From the NCBI RefSeq assembly GCF_030410395.1, contig NZ_JAUHHF010000004.1, positions 124,001-188,000 on the forward strand: a stretch of 64,000 bases of DNA. The letters are read 5' to 3'. How positions within the stretch are numbered: position 1 is the stretch's first letter; each line of letters opens with the position of its first letter. The position numbers and the translations under genes were made by a program. This DNA is from Zwartia panacis (GTDB taxonomy: Bacteria > Pseudomonadota > Gammaproteobacteria > Burkholderiales > Burkholderiaceae_B). The notes under the pieces are model-generated. The model was not told the DNA's origin. It searched no databases and was given only the letters and a program-made list of their open reading frames with translations. Positions 20,574 to 30,263 of this stretch are shown piece after piece.

Positions 20574-20688
20574 ATCCAGGTTGTTTGTCGGTTCATCCAG
20601 TAACAGTACATCCGGATTTGAAAACAAGGCTTGTGCCAACAGCACGCGGAGTTTCCAGCCAGGCGCGATTTCACGCATAGGCAATTGA
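20473..20688 (+). pseudogene. Truncated 5' copy of the Na+:alanine/glycine symporter gene
   Basis: The TTG start, GAGGAG ribosome site and first 34 codons equal those of the intact gene at 21291. At 20573 the frame runs into the repeated ybiT antisense sequence and ends at 20688, so the predicted product has 71 residues, half of them unrelated to any symporter. It contains one membrane segment. It overlaps the truncated ybiT copy tail to tail. Confidence 0.9.
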
Positions 20689-21134
20689 TGTTGTTCGACA
20701 GGAAACTCAAGACCCAGCAATAGTTCACCTGCACGCGCCTCGGCAGTGTAACCATCGTATTCAGCAAACTTAGCCTCAAGATCTGCGGCACGCATATAGT
20801 CCTCATCCGAAGACTCGGCGTTTGCATAGATCGCATCTCGCTGGGACATCGCCTCCCACATTTCTGTATGCCCCATCAGCACGACATCCAAAACACGGTA
20901 GTCTTCGAAAGCGAACTGATCCTGACGCAACTTGCCCAGGCGAAGACCCGGCTCCAAGAAAACGTTACCGGCAGTCGACTCAAGATCGCCACCAATGATT
21001 TTCATCAGAGTCGATTTGCCTGAACCGTTCGCGCCAATCAAACCATAGCGATTTCCCTCCCCGAATTTGACATTGACGTTTTCAAATAAAGGTTTGGGTC
21101 CGAACTGAATAGCTAAGTTTGAAGCAGTTATCAC
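20559..21134 (-). pseudogene. Truncated copy of ybiT (N-terminal ABC domain only)
   Basis: Starting at the same GTG context as intact ybiT, this frame encodes the first 187 residues of YbiT, through Walker A and Walker B ([11 protein letters not shown]), then four junction residues (LSVR) and a stop. It lacks the rest of domain 1 and all of domain 2, so it cannot form the paired ATP sites of an ABC-F protein. Its upstream region is an intact copy, so it could be transcribed. Confidence 0.93.
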
Positions 21135-21391
21135 GGTAGGCTACTTTAGTAAATAAGGGAGTTACATCTTGATAGATATGTTTTCAGTGTAACAACACGG
21201 GCAAAACCGCCCTTTTTAAATCCTCCATCCCTATGATGCGCAGGGTCAGCAACCAAGCTGAACTCAATGACACAATGCGAGGAGAAAAAGTTGGAACAAC
21301 TCACTATTTTATTTCATACCCTTGGTGGTTTCGTTTGGGGCCCCATTCTGCTGGTTTTATTGGTCGGAACCGGGATTTACCTCACACTCAG
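20574..21391. repeat. Copy 2 of the perfect 818-bp tandem duplication
   Basis: Direct repeat of 19756-20573 with no spacer. The breakpoints share only one ambiguous base, so no homologous repeat flanks the event. The intact symporter gene starts in this copy at 21291, while the ybiT copy in it is truncated. Confidence 0.97.
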
Positions 21392-22628
21392 ACTCGGCGC
21401 ACTCCAAATACGACTATTGCCCGTCGCGCTTCACATGGCGTTCTCAAGGGACAGAAACTCCAACTTGCCTGGCGATATTTCTCAATTTCAATCGCTCATG
21501 ACTGCGCTGGCTGCCACCATTGGCACAGGCAACATTGCGGGAGTGGCCACCGCTGTTGTTCTCGGCGGACCGGGAGCGCTCTTTTGGATGTGGGTCAGTG
21601 CCTTTTTTGGTATGGCCACCAAATATGCCGAAGGTCTACTCGCAGTGAAATACAGGGTAAAAGAACCAGACGGTACGATGTCGGGCGGTCCGATGTATTA
21701 CATTTCCCTCGGTTTGAAAATGAAATGGCTCGGCATGTCTTTCGCAGTATTTGGGATGATTGCCGCGCTTGGAACAGGTGCTTCGGTCCAATCCAACTCT
21801 CTTGCCCAGTCCATGCAGGCAAGTTTTGGGGTTTCCGGCTGGTTAACGGGGGTTGTGCTGACAGGGGTCACCGCATTAGTCATTTTGGGTGGCATCAAAA
21901 GTATCGGACGCGTGACTGCCGTGATTGTTCCGTTTATGGCTGCTATTTACCTCTTGGGTGGACTCGCCGTCATCCTCAGCAATATCGAAGGCCTCTGGCC
22001 CGCGCTTAAACTCATTATGACGGACGCCTTCACAGGATCAGCTGTCGCAGGTGGTGCAATCGGCACCATGATTCGCTACGGGGTTGCGAGAGGCGTATTT
22101 TCAAACGAAGCGGGCTTGGGCACAGCTCCTATCGCCGCAGCGGCGGCCAAAACCGACCAACCTGTCAAACAAGCCCTCGTCTCCATGACCGGGACTTTTA
22201 TCGATACCATTATTGTGTGCTCGATCACAGGAATCGTATTGGTCATGGGAGGACAGTTTACGTCTGGGGTCACGGGCGCTGCGCTCACAGCCCAAACTTT
22301 CGAGCAGATGCTTCCTGGACCGGGCGGATGGATTGTCACGATCGGCTTAATATTTTTTGCGTATTCGACGATACTTGGGTGGAGCTATTACGGGGAAAAG
22401 TGCGCACAATACGCTTTAGGTCAACGCATCATTTGGCCATACCGATGCTTGTATACAGCGTTTGTCATGATCGGAACCGTGGTCTCGCTTGATCTGGTCT
22501 GGGCCGTGTCGGATGTTGTGAATGGTTTGATGGCGTTTCCAAATCTGATCGGTATTGTGCTGCTCTCAGGCGTAGTGATTAAAGAAACTCAAGATTATCT
22601 GGCTAGTGAAAAAAACAATAAAAATTAA
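21291..22628 (+). CDS. Alanine/glycine:cation symporter family (AAC/AGCS) protein
   Basis: A 445-residue inner-membrane symporter with about ten segments. The AGCS family imports alanine or glycine with Na+ or H+. Visible motifs include [23 protein letters not shown] at the N terminus, the family signature region ALAATIGTGNIAGVATA, GGPGALFWMW, and GVARGVFSNEAGLGTAPIAAAAAKT. The start is placed at TTG 21291, five nt after GAGGAG and matching the family N terminus; ATG 21267 would add eight residues and lacks a ribosome site. Its first 34 codons are in repeat copy 2. Its end overlaps ldcA by 4 bp tail to tail. No glycine riboswitch was recognised upstream. Confidence 0.92.
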   Translation: MEQLTILFHTLGGFVWGPILLVLLVGTGIYLTLRLGALQIRLLPVALHMAFSRDRNSNLPGDISQFQSLMTALAATIGTGNIAGVATAVVLGGPGALFWMWVSAFFGMATKYAEGLLAVKYRVKEPDGTMSGGPMYYISLGLKMKWLGMSFAVFGMIAALGTGASVQSNSLAQSMQASFGVSGWLTGVVLTGVTALVILGGIKSIGRVTAVIVPFMAAIYLLGGLAVILSNIEGLWPALKLIMTDAFTGSAVAGGAIGTMIRYGVARGVFSNEAGLGTAPIAAAAAKTDQPVKQALVSMTGTFIDTIIVCSITGIVLVMGGQFTSGVTGAALTAQTFEQMLPGPGGWIVTIGLIFFAYSTILGWSYYGEKCAQYALGQRIIWPYRCLYTAFVMIGTVVSLDLVWAVSDVVNGLMAFPNLIGIVLLSGVVIKETQDYLASEKNNKN

Positions 22629-23551
22629 ATCTCCTCAAGATGCTCATCCAGCACGATATGGGCGACTCCATCCTCCGTGGCGACGCCCACTTTAGCTCCG
22701 ATTGGAAGAGTGACCTTCATGGGCGTGTGACCAAAGGGCAATCCAGGAATGACCGGGATTTTGACCGATTGTTTGATGAAATCAATCGCAGAGTTCAGGT
22801 CATATCCTCGGTCATGTTCTGCCAGCCGGTAACCTGTGAAACCTCCCAGCAAGAGTGCCTTTTGTTTACCTAAGATACCCGCTTGAGCAAGTTGGTTAAG
22901 CATGCGTTCGATGCGATAGGGATGTTCCCCCACATCTTCGACGAAAAGAATACCGCCTTTAATTTTTGGCATGAATGGTGTGCCAATCAAAGCAGTCATC
23001 ATCGCAAGATTTCCGCCCCACAAGATGCCACGGCCATCCACCGGATCGGCATGTTCTGATTCAAAACTAAGTATTTCAAGTTCACCGCGCATCACTTCGC
23101 CAAATATTTCAGTTGTAAGTGGCTCAGTCTTGGTGGCACCGAAATCGAAACATGCAGTGGGTCCTGCGTAACTGATGCGTCCAGTCTTAGCCAGAAATGC
23201 CAAATTGAAAGCAGTGAAATCACTTTGTCCGACAAATCTCTTTTCAGAGTCAGCCAGCGACGCCCAATCGAGATGGGGTAAAAGTCTGGTGACTCCATAT
23301 CCTCCCCTCGATGCCATCACAATGGGTAATTTTTGTTTAACGGCGCGACCAAAAGCTGCCAATCGTTGAGCGTCCGTTCCCGCGAAGCGCTGTTCACAAG
23401 CAAGCACTGTGCGGTCAAGTGCAACCTTAAATCCCATTTTTTCAAGTCGCTTGACTCCTCGCATCAGTACTTTCGCGTCTGCGACAGCACTTGAGGGGCT
23501 CATAATGTAAATACCCTGATGAGACTGATTGGTCTTCAACATTTCTAGCAT
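22625..23551 (-). CDS. ldcA: Muramoyltetrapeptide L,D-carboxypeptidase (peptidase S66)
   Basis: LdcA removes the terminal D-alanine from recycled murein tetrapeptides in the cytoplasm. The 308-residue product shows the S66 pattern: IYIMSPSSAV at the N terminus, RFAGTDAQRLAAFGRA, the nucleophile serine in MASRGGYGVTRLLPHLDW, and later Glu and His blocks (ILFVEDVGEHPYRIERML, GLPFGHTP). Start ATG 23551 follows the tadA stop by 16 bp; the frame could extend to 23662 inside tadA, but that part is not family sequence. Probably cotranscribed with tadA and the HAD gene upstream. Confidence 0.9.
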   Translation of the reverse strand: MLEMLKTNQSHQGIYIMSPSSAVADAKVLMRGVKRLEKMGFKVALDRTVLACEQRFAGTDAQRLAAFGRAVKQKLPIVMASRGGYGVTRLLPHLDWASLADSEKRFVGQSDFTAFNLAFLAKTGRISYAGPTACFDFGATKTEPLTTEIFGEVMRGELEILSFESEHADPVDGRGILWGGNLAMMTALIGTPFMPKIKGGILFVEDVGEHPYRIERMLNQLAQAGILGKQKALLLGGFTGYRLAEHDRGYDLNSAIDFIKQSVKIPVIPGLPFGHTPMKVTLPIGAKVGVATEDGVAHIVLDEHLEEI

Positions 23552-23567
23552 GGTTTTATCACTTGTA

Positions 23568-24876
<1,309 letters not shown>

Positions 24877-24932
24877 CGTCTCTATCCGGCGGTTCTGAAC
24901 GTTGTCATTGTAGCGACTTCCAGAAACTCACC

Positions 24933-26087
24933 CTATTGTGCAGATTCGCCCAAAGCTAAATCTGAACTTCCTGGGCAGACCCATCGCACCACATCACGGG
25001 AAGCGTCAATACAACCACCCTCGGCATAAACACCCCTGACATCTCGATAACGCATCATGCGCTCGACAATTCTCTGACTTTCCAGAGGCGAGTTTTTGGT
25101 TTGAAGCACCTTTTCGCGAACGATGTCTTCGTTCATTCTGAGTTCGCCTGAATCATCAAAGAAAACACCATCTCGCCAATGGTAAATTTCTAGACATTTA
25201 TCAGACAGAGTAAACGGCTTGGCACGCTCCCAAAGATTACAAAACTCGCCGCCTCCATGGTAGACCACCCAAGAGCCCTCAAAACCCTCTACATCGGCTG
25301 AGTGGCTGTCTGGATTACGAAACCACAAGCGACAACCGGGAACATAAAAAGTCATTGGCATCGGACGATCCAAACCACCTACTTCATAAATAAAAGCGTC
25401 ATTAAAGTCATCCGCCAGCAACGCTCGCTTTTGCCATTGATTGGTAAGTGATTGATACATGCTAGGGTTGTGGCCCTTAAGCTCTTGGGCAATTGCCAGC
25501 AACATAATGTATTCAGCCGCACGACCGCATGAAAAGGTGTAGAGCTGCTGCCCAGATACTTCAGGCTGAGTCGTTTTAATCAATGCTTCAACCATATCAA
25601 CGCCAGGACGAAGTAAAAAACCACTGTTTTCGTCATAGGTCCAACACTCTTGGGGACGTTCATAGCCATCCGGGTTGAACGCGAGCTCAGTGCGGCGAGC
25701 CGCATCCACTGCGAAATGACGCACCCGAACAGCGGCTTTCAACTCATCAACAGATGGGAAACAGTAAGCGATCGGTGCTCGAGATAGACATAGGACGATC
25801 TCAAGATCGAGCTCTTCAGAGGATGTGAGTGTATTAAGACCAAGCTGTCTATTTAACCCGAGCGTGTTGTAGCCGGGTGTCAGGTATTTCAACGCATCAG
25901 TCGCGGTGACCCTGACCACTGATTGACCTGAATATGAAGCGATGGAAATATTGAGGTAAGCTTGTGCTCCAAGAGCTTGTCTCCATTCAGTGATTTCAGA
26001 AGCTGCGTGTTTCGCTTGATGCTCTTGTTGAAACAGCAAGCAGATCCCCTCAAGCTCCTCTATCTTATGTTTTGAATAATCAGTCAT
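24933..26087 (-). CDS. Protein resembling spore-coat protein-glutamine gamma-glutamyltransferase (Tgl)
   Basis: A 384-residue protein with no signal peptide. From memory of the 245-residue Bacillus subtilis Tgl I see a matching order of blocks: a helix LKAAVRVRHFAVDAARRTEL (Tgl ELKLRMNIVAAAKTL), GFLLRPGV, then LYTFSCGRAAEYIMLLAIA (Tgl FYAFECATAIVIIYYLAL) with the catalytic-type Cys at residue 187, and GCRLWFRNPD (Tgl GDCLYFKNPE). The Glu preceding the Cys is Ser here, and the positions of Tgl Glu187 and His200 do not show the same residues in a simple alignment, so activity is uncertain. Extra regions of about 70 residues at each end are unassigned. Cys252, Cys283 and His277 lie near the expected active-site region. 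It is divergent from a methyltransferase gene. Confidence 0.55.
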   Translation of the reverse strand: MTDYSKHKIEELEGICLLFQQEHQAKHAASEITEWRQALGAQAYLNISIASYSGQSVVRVTATDALKYLTPGYNTLGLNRQLGLNTLTSSEELDLEIVLCLSRAPIAYCFPSVDELKAAVRVRHFAVDAARRTELAFNPDGYERPQECWTYDENSGFLLRPGVDMVEALIKTTQPEVSGQQLYTFSCGRAAEYIMLLAIAQELKGHNPSMYQSLTNQWQKRALLADDFNDAFIYEVGGLDRPMPMTFYVPGCRLWFRNPDSHSADVEGFEGSWVVYHGGGEFCNLWERAKPFTLSDKCLEIYHWRDGVFFDDSGELRMNEDIVREKVLQTKNSPLESQRIVERMMRYRDVRGVYAEGGCIDASRDVVRWVCPGSSDLALGESAQ

Positions 26088-26120
26088 TGCGATAAAGAGT
26101 CCCTAAATTAACCTTTATTC

Positions 26121-26153
26121 GACATGAGTATGTCTGTTTACATACTTTATGTC
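26121..26153. promoter_or_regulatory. Imperfect inverted repeat over the methyltransferase start
   Basis: GACATGAGTATGT (26121-26133) faces ACATACTTTATGTC (26140-26153), with a perfect inner GTATGT/ACATAC. It lies between the divergent Tgl-like and methyltransferase genes and covers the first possible ATG (26149), so it could be an operator or an mRNA hairpin. Confidence 0.35.
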
Positions 26154-27018
26154 ATACCGCTTAGCTATGTCGACCCCCGAAATTCGCCCAGAACAATCTG
26201 TTGAATTACTCAAAGCGCTTCATATTCTGACGCGTGATGGAAAGCTCAACCAGGACAGCCGACGAAAGCTCAAGCAGGTTTACCACTTGTTTCAGTTTAT
26301 TGAGCCGCTCCTCAAGCAAGTACAGTCGACGCACGAGGACTTCTGCGTCGTGGATCACGGTGCGGGTAAATCCTACCTAGGATTTATACTCGTTGACCTT
26401 TACCTGAGACACCATGCACCTCGCGCAAAGATGATTGGCATTGAAACCAGATCTGAACTTGTCGAACAAACTGAGAGACTTGCCCGGGATCTTGGTTTCA
26501 ATCAAATGCTCTTTTTGAACGAGTCAGTATCCCAGTCAATCAACTCGCCCTCTCTGCCTAAAAAAGTTGACCTCGTCACGGCGCTTCACGCTTGCAACAC
26601 GGCAACGGATGACGCGATTCGTTTTGGGCTGTCCAAGGAAGCCGAGTTTATGGTTCTCGTTCCTTGCTGCCAGGCCGAAGTCGCCAGTGTCTTGCGCAAA
26701 CACAAAGCGCAGCAACTAAAAGACCCATTGGCTGAAATTTGGCGACATCCTCTCCATACCCGCGAGTTTGGAAGTCAAGTCACGAACACCTTACGCTGTT
26801 TGCAACTTGAAGCGCATGGCTATCAGGTGACGGTGACTGAGCTTGTGGGCTGGGAACACTCCATGAAAAATGAACTGTTGATCGCGCAACGTAAAGGTCC
26901 ACCCAAGCCACATACGATCGCTCGTCTTCAGTCGCTCCTGGAGAGACTCGGCCTAGAAGAACTCAAAGAACGATTTTTTGTGCCTGAATTAACCGCTGCG
27001 AATGAAGTAGGTAGATGA
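26149..27018 (+). CDS. SAM-dependent methyltransferase, Methyltransf_32-like
   Basis: The product (up to 289 aa) has a SAM-binding motif VVDHGAGKSYLGFIL near residue 68, an acidic IGIETRSELVEQ, and the pattern ALHACNTATDDAI with MVLVPCCQAEV, characteristic of the Methyltransf_32 family, whose eukaryotic members include tRNA methyltransferases; the bacterial substrate is unknown. Start is uncertain: ATG 26149 or ATG 26167, neither with a Shine-Dalgarno sequence. Its end overlaps the next gene by 4 bp (ATGA), indicating coupling. Confidence 0.78.
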   Translation: MSYRLAMSTPEIRPEQSVELLKALHILTRDGKLNQDSRRKLKQVYHLFQFIEPLLKQVQSTHEDFCVVDHGAGKSYLGFILVDLYLRHHAPRAKMIGIETRSELVEQTERLARDLGFNQMLFLNESVSQSINSPSLPKKVDLVTALHACNTATDDAIRFGLSKEAEFMVLVPCCQAEVASVLRKHKAQQLKDPLAEIWRHPLHTREFGSQVTNTLRCLQLEAHGYQVTVTELVGWEHSMKNELLIAQRKGPPKPHTIARLQSLLERLGLEELKERFFVPELTAANEVGR

Positions 27019-27887
27019 ACATGCGCTCAACACCGATACGTCTGTTAATCGCAGGTTGCGGCGATCTTGGCATGAGGGTCGCTCTCAAAGTCCTACAAGA
27101 TCCCGATCACCGTGTATGGGGACTGAAACGATCCATTCAAAACAGCACAGAAATACCAGCTGGATTTCAGTGGCTTGCCGCTGATCTATCCAAACCGGAG
27201 ACATTAACAAAATTGCCAGAAGGCCTGACACATATATTGTTTTGTGCCGCTCCAAACATTCGCACTGAACAAGACTACCGGGCTGTTTATTTGAATGGGC
27301 TGCAAAACGTTGTTTTAGCTGCTCAGCACTCAGACATGAAACGTATCATTTTCGTTTCTTCAACGGCTGTGTACGGTGAACATCTTCACGAGTGGATCGA
27401 TGAGCGAACGCCGGTTCAGCCTAAAAACTTCAACGGTCGTATTCTCGTCGAGGCGGAAAAATGGCTCGAACATTTCGGCAAGGAACGCCAGCTTGAAACG
27501 CTGAGTCTCAGACTCTCGGGAATTTATGGACCTGGGAGAGCATTTTTGCTGGATAAGCTCAGGCAGGGGCAAGCTTCTGCTCCGACATATCCTGTCCATT
27601 GGGTCAACCGTATCCATGTCGATGATGCGGCAACGGCCATCACTCACCTGATGACATTCAATCAGCCAGAAAATACCTACATCGTCACAGACAGTCACCC
27701 ACTGCCCATGCGTACTTTGTATGAATCACTCGCCAAACTTGTGGGCGGTCCTGTTCCACCAGAAGGTCCCGCACCAGACTTTGTAGGAAGTAAGCGTTTG
27801 AGCAATGCGAAATTGCTGTCAACCGGAGTCAAACTCCGCTGGCCAGACTGTCGCGACGGATACGCGCAAATTATTCAATCCGGATAA
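27015..27887 (+). CDS. NAD(P)-dependent epimerase/dehydratase-like SDR (YeeZ-like)
   Basis: The 290-residue protein has a Rossmann start RLLIAGCGDLGMRVALKVL, a THILFCAAPN turn, and the extended-SDR active site SSTAVYG (Ser-Tyr) though the Tyr-x3-Lys is not in the classical place: NGRILVEAEKW follows. It resembles YeeZ/YtcB-type proteins of unknown substrate. It overlaps the methyltransferase gene by 4 bp and converges on greB with a 13-bp overlap. Confidence 0.78.
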   Translation: MNMRSTPIRLLIAGCGDLGMRVALKVLQDPDHRVWGLKRSIQNSTEIPAGFQWLAADLSKPETLTKLPEGLTHILFCAAPNIRTEQDYRAVYLNGLQNVVLAAQHSDMKRIIFVSSTAVYGEHLHEWIDERTPVQPKNFNGRILVEAEKWLEHFGKERQLETLSLRLSGIYGPGRAFLLDKLRQGQASAPTYPVHWVNRIHVDDAATAITHLMTFNQPENTYIVTDSHPLPMRTLYESLAKLVGGPVPPEGPAPDFVGSKRLSNAKLLSTGVKLRWPDCRDGYAQIIQSG

Positions 27888-28426
27888 ATAATTTCAAGAA
27901 TATCGAGTTCCTCTATTCCACCGGGGGTTTTCAGCGTCACAGTGTCGCCCAACTTCGCTTTGGTCAGCGCTCGGGCTACAGGAGAAATCCAGCTGATCTT
28001 TCCCTGCAATGGCTCCGCCTCATCGACTCCTACGATCGTGACACGGTATTCTTGTCCCTGCTGGTTGGCATACAAAACCGTCGCTCCAAAAAAAATCTGA
28101 TCGCGATTCGTTTGCAGCGCTGGATCGACGACCTCTGCAATTTCCAGACGTTTGGTCAAAAAACGCATGCGTCGGTCGATTTCGCGCAAACGTTTTTTCC
28201 CATATAGATAATCACCATTTTCAGAACGGTCACCATTCGAAGCGGCCCAGGAAACAATTTGAACCATGGCAGGCCGCTCTTCGTTCATGAGGTGCGCAAG
28301 CTCTTTGCGAAGAGCCTCATAACCACCTGGCGTCAGATAATTTTTGGTCCCTGAGGGTAAAGCCTGCGTTTCTGGAAGATCATCATCCTCCGCACTATCT
28401 TGCTCTTTGACGAATGCTTTGTTCAT
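27875..28426 (-). CDS. greB: Transcription elongation factor GreB
   Basis: GreB rescues backtracked RNA polymerase by stimulating transcript cleavage. The 183-residue product has an acidic N-terminal extension (QDSAEDDDLPE), the coiled-coil domain with the tip acidic residues in NGDRSENGDYLYGKKRLREID, and the FKBP-like C-terminal domain (ISPVARALTKAKLGDTV). KRLREIDRRMRFL separates it from GreA. It overlaps the convergent SDR gene by 13 bp and follows the PHP gene by 6 bp. Confidence 0.93.
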   Translation of the reverse strand: MNKAFVKEQDSAEDDDLPETQALPSGTKNYLTPGGYEALRKELAHLMNEERPAMVQIVSWAASNGDRSENGDYLYGKKRLREIDRRMRFLTKRLEIAEVVDPALQTNRDQIFFGATVLYANQQGQEYRVTIVGVDEAEPLQGKISWISPVARALTKAKLGDTVTLKTPGGIEELDILEIIYPD

Positions 28427-28432
28427 CTTAAA

Positions 28433-29284
28433 TCACACCAAATCAAGCCAAACTGGCTTTAAATCCGCAGGTAAAGGTGGCAGACTGCCAAGACCCACGC
28501 GACTTTCGTCCGGGCTATGGAAATCTGAACCACATGAGGCTTGAAAACCATAATGACGGGCGATCTGAGCGTACTCTTTGAACTGAGGCACACTGTGACT
28601 TCCTGTAATGACCTCAATGGCGCAGCCACCCAGATCCTTGAATGTGTCAAACAGCGCGCCGAACTGAGTCGCCGTATATTTGTACCGACCAGGATGCGCA
28701 ATCACAGCGACACCTCCCGCGCCACGAATCCATGTGACCGCAGCTTCGAGGCTGGCCCACTGCATCGGCTCATGTGCAGGGCCATCGTCTTTGAGCAAAC
28801 GATCAAAGACGGCCTGCACTTCAGAAAAATACCCCGCTTGCACGAGAAAACGGGCAAAGTGGGTACGGCTGATCAGCTCGGGATTTCCGGCAAAAGGTAA
28901 TGCACCCTCGAATGCCCCGGGCATTCCGAGAGCGGCTAATTTATCCCCGATACGTTTTGCACGATCCGCACGTCCTGCCCTCGTTCTTCGCAAACCTTCA
29001 ATCAGCGATGCATCGTCAGGATTAATCCCTAAACCGACAATATGCACAGTCTGATTGGCCCACGTGACAGAAATCTCAACGCCAGTCAGATATGCAAGAC
29101 CGATCTCTCGTGCAGTCGAGATCGCCAGCTGTTGACCGGCAAGTTCATCATGATCCGTCAAAGACCAAAGTGATACACCAGAATCCTTTGCGCGCCGGGC
29201 AAGCTCGTCTGGCGTGAATACCCCGTCAGAAATCACTGAGTGACAATGCAAGTCGGCACAAAAACTACTAGTAGAGGTGTTCAT
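28433..29284 (-). CDS. PHP-domain phosphoesterase, RNase AM/YciV-like
   Basis: The 283-residue PHP protein has the metal-binding motifs DLHCHSVISDG, LTDHDELAG, GVEIS, AHPGRY and GSDFHSP. Relatives are E. coli YciV (RNase AM, a 5'-3' exonuclease acting on RNA) and a Chromobacterium 3',5'-nucleotide bisphosphate phosphatase; either activity is possible. GGGAG 8 nt before the ATG supports the start. greB follows after 6 bp, so the two are likely cotranscribed. Confidence 0.87.
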   Translation of the reverse strand: MNTSTSSFCADLHCHSVISDGVFTPDELARRAKDSGVSLWSLTDHDELAGQQLAISTAREIGLAYLTGVEISVTWANQTVHIVGLGINPDDASLIEGLRRTRAGRADRAKRIGDKLAALGMPGAFEGALPFAGNPELISRTHFARFLVQAGYFSEVQAVFDRLLKDDGPAHEPMQWASLEAAVTWIRGAGGVAVIAHPGRYKYTATQFGALFDTFKDLGGCAIEVITGSHSVPQFKEYAQIARHYGFQASCGSDFHSPDESRVGLGSLPPLPADLKPVWLDLV

Positions 29285-29318
29285 TGTGTGAGCTCCCTGA
29301 TTAATCGTAAGGGGGCTA

Positions 29319-30257
29319 TTAACCCAAAGATATTAAAAACTCATGAATCAAAGCAATCTGGTCAGGGCTCATAAGTGTGGGCGCATGACCAACCCCTGAA
29401 ACTTCTATAAACCGAGCATGAGGATGAATTTGGCGCATTTTTTCGCATGTTTGGACTGAGAGTAAATCTGAATACTCACCACGGATAATTTGTATGGGCA
29501 CAGCGATCGAACCGTACGCACCCCAAAACAAACTTTCACCCTGAGATGCCAACTCGGGAGTTATTTGCTTGAACGCGGCTCCGATCGACAGGTCGTAATG
29601 TTTAACCCATTTTCCGTTATTTTCGATGTAAACATGACGTGTCAATTCTTCCCATTGTTCAGGACGATGGGGGCCAAATGATGCACATGTTTCTCGAATG
29701 TAGGCAACAGCGTCTTTGAAACTTGAAAACTGAACAGACTCGCCAACATAGTGGCCGATACGCTCAAGAGAAACAGGCTCAAGGTGCGGACCCACATCAT
29801 TCAAAACAATTGAATCTAGGCGCAAATGGGTATCAGGAACCGCAGTGTGTTGTTGGGTAGGGGTTCGTGAAGCCGCCTTCAATCTTGATTGAGCCAGCGC
29901 ACCTGCATAGACCATGCCGATTAAACCGCCCATCGAAGTACCCACCCAATGCAAGCGTCCGGGTTCTAATCGCGCGATGAGCGTGACCATATCCGAGACA
30001 TACTGGGGAACCGCGTAATAGGATGGATGGGCCAGCCAGTCCGAAAGTCCACGACCGACTACATCCGGACAAACGACTCTGTAGCGCGTACCCAACGATC
30101 TGGCAAGCAAGTCAAAATCTCTGCCTGTACGTGTGAGTCCGTGCACACACAACACCACATCAGGATTCTGAGGATCTCCCCACTCGTGATAAGCCATGCG
30201 GTGTAAGCCTGCAGGGCTACTGCAGGTCACTGCATGCAAACGTGGCGAAAACATCAT
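29319..30257 (-). CDS. Alpha/beta-fold hydrolase
   Basis: This 312-residue protein has the oxyanion region LCVHGLTRTGRDFD, the nucleophile elbow GTSMGGLIGM, a late Asp (GEYSDLL) and the catalytic His in SGVGHAPTLMSPDQ. The substrate is unknown. It has no signal peptide. It lies 88 bp downstream of the Bug-receptor gene on the same strand; a long inverted repeat occupies that space. Confidence 0.82.
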   Translation of the reverse strand: MMFSPRLHAVTCSSPAGLHRMAYHEWGDPQNPDVVLCVHGLTRTGRDFDLLARSLGTRYRVVCPDVVGRGLSDWLAHPSYYAVPQYVSDMVTLIARLEPGRLHWVGTSMGGLIGMVYAGALAQSRLKAASRTPTQQHTAVPDTHLRLDSIVLNDVGPHLEPVSLERIGHYVGESVQFSSFKDAVAYIRETCASFGPHRPEQWEELTRHVYIENNGKWVKHYDLSIGAAFKQITPELASQGESLFWGAYGSIAVPIQIIRGEYSDLLSVQTCEKMRQIHPHARFIEVSGVGHAPTLMSPDQIALIHEFLISLG

Positions 30258-30263
30258 CTGACC

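Noticed and set aside
21135-21290. Glycine riboswitch upstream of the symporter gene
   Set aside because: AGCS symporter genes often carry one, but I see none of the conserved gcvT-motif cores; only a weak GGGC/GCCC hairpin with a T-run (21199-21217) and a GTTACA/TGTAAC pair.
19756-21391. Mobile element as cause of the duplication
   Set aside because: No transposase, terminal inverted repeats or target-site duplication are present; the repeated DNA is only host gene sequence.
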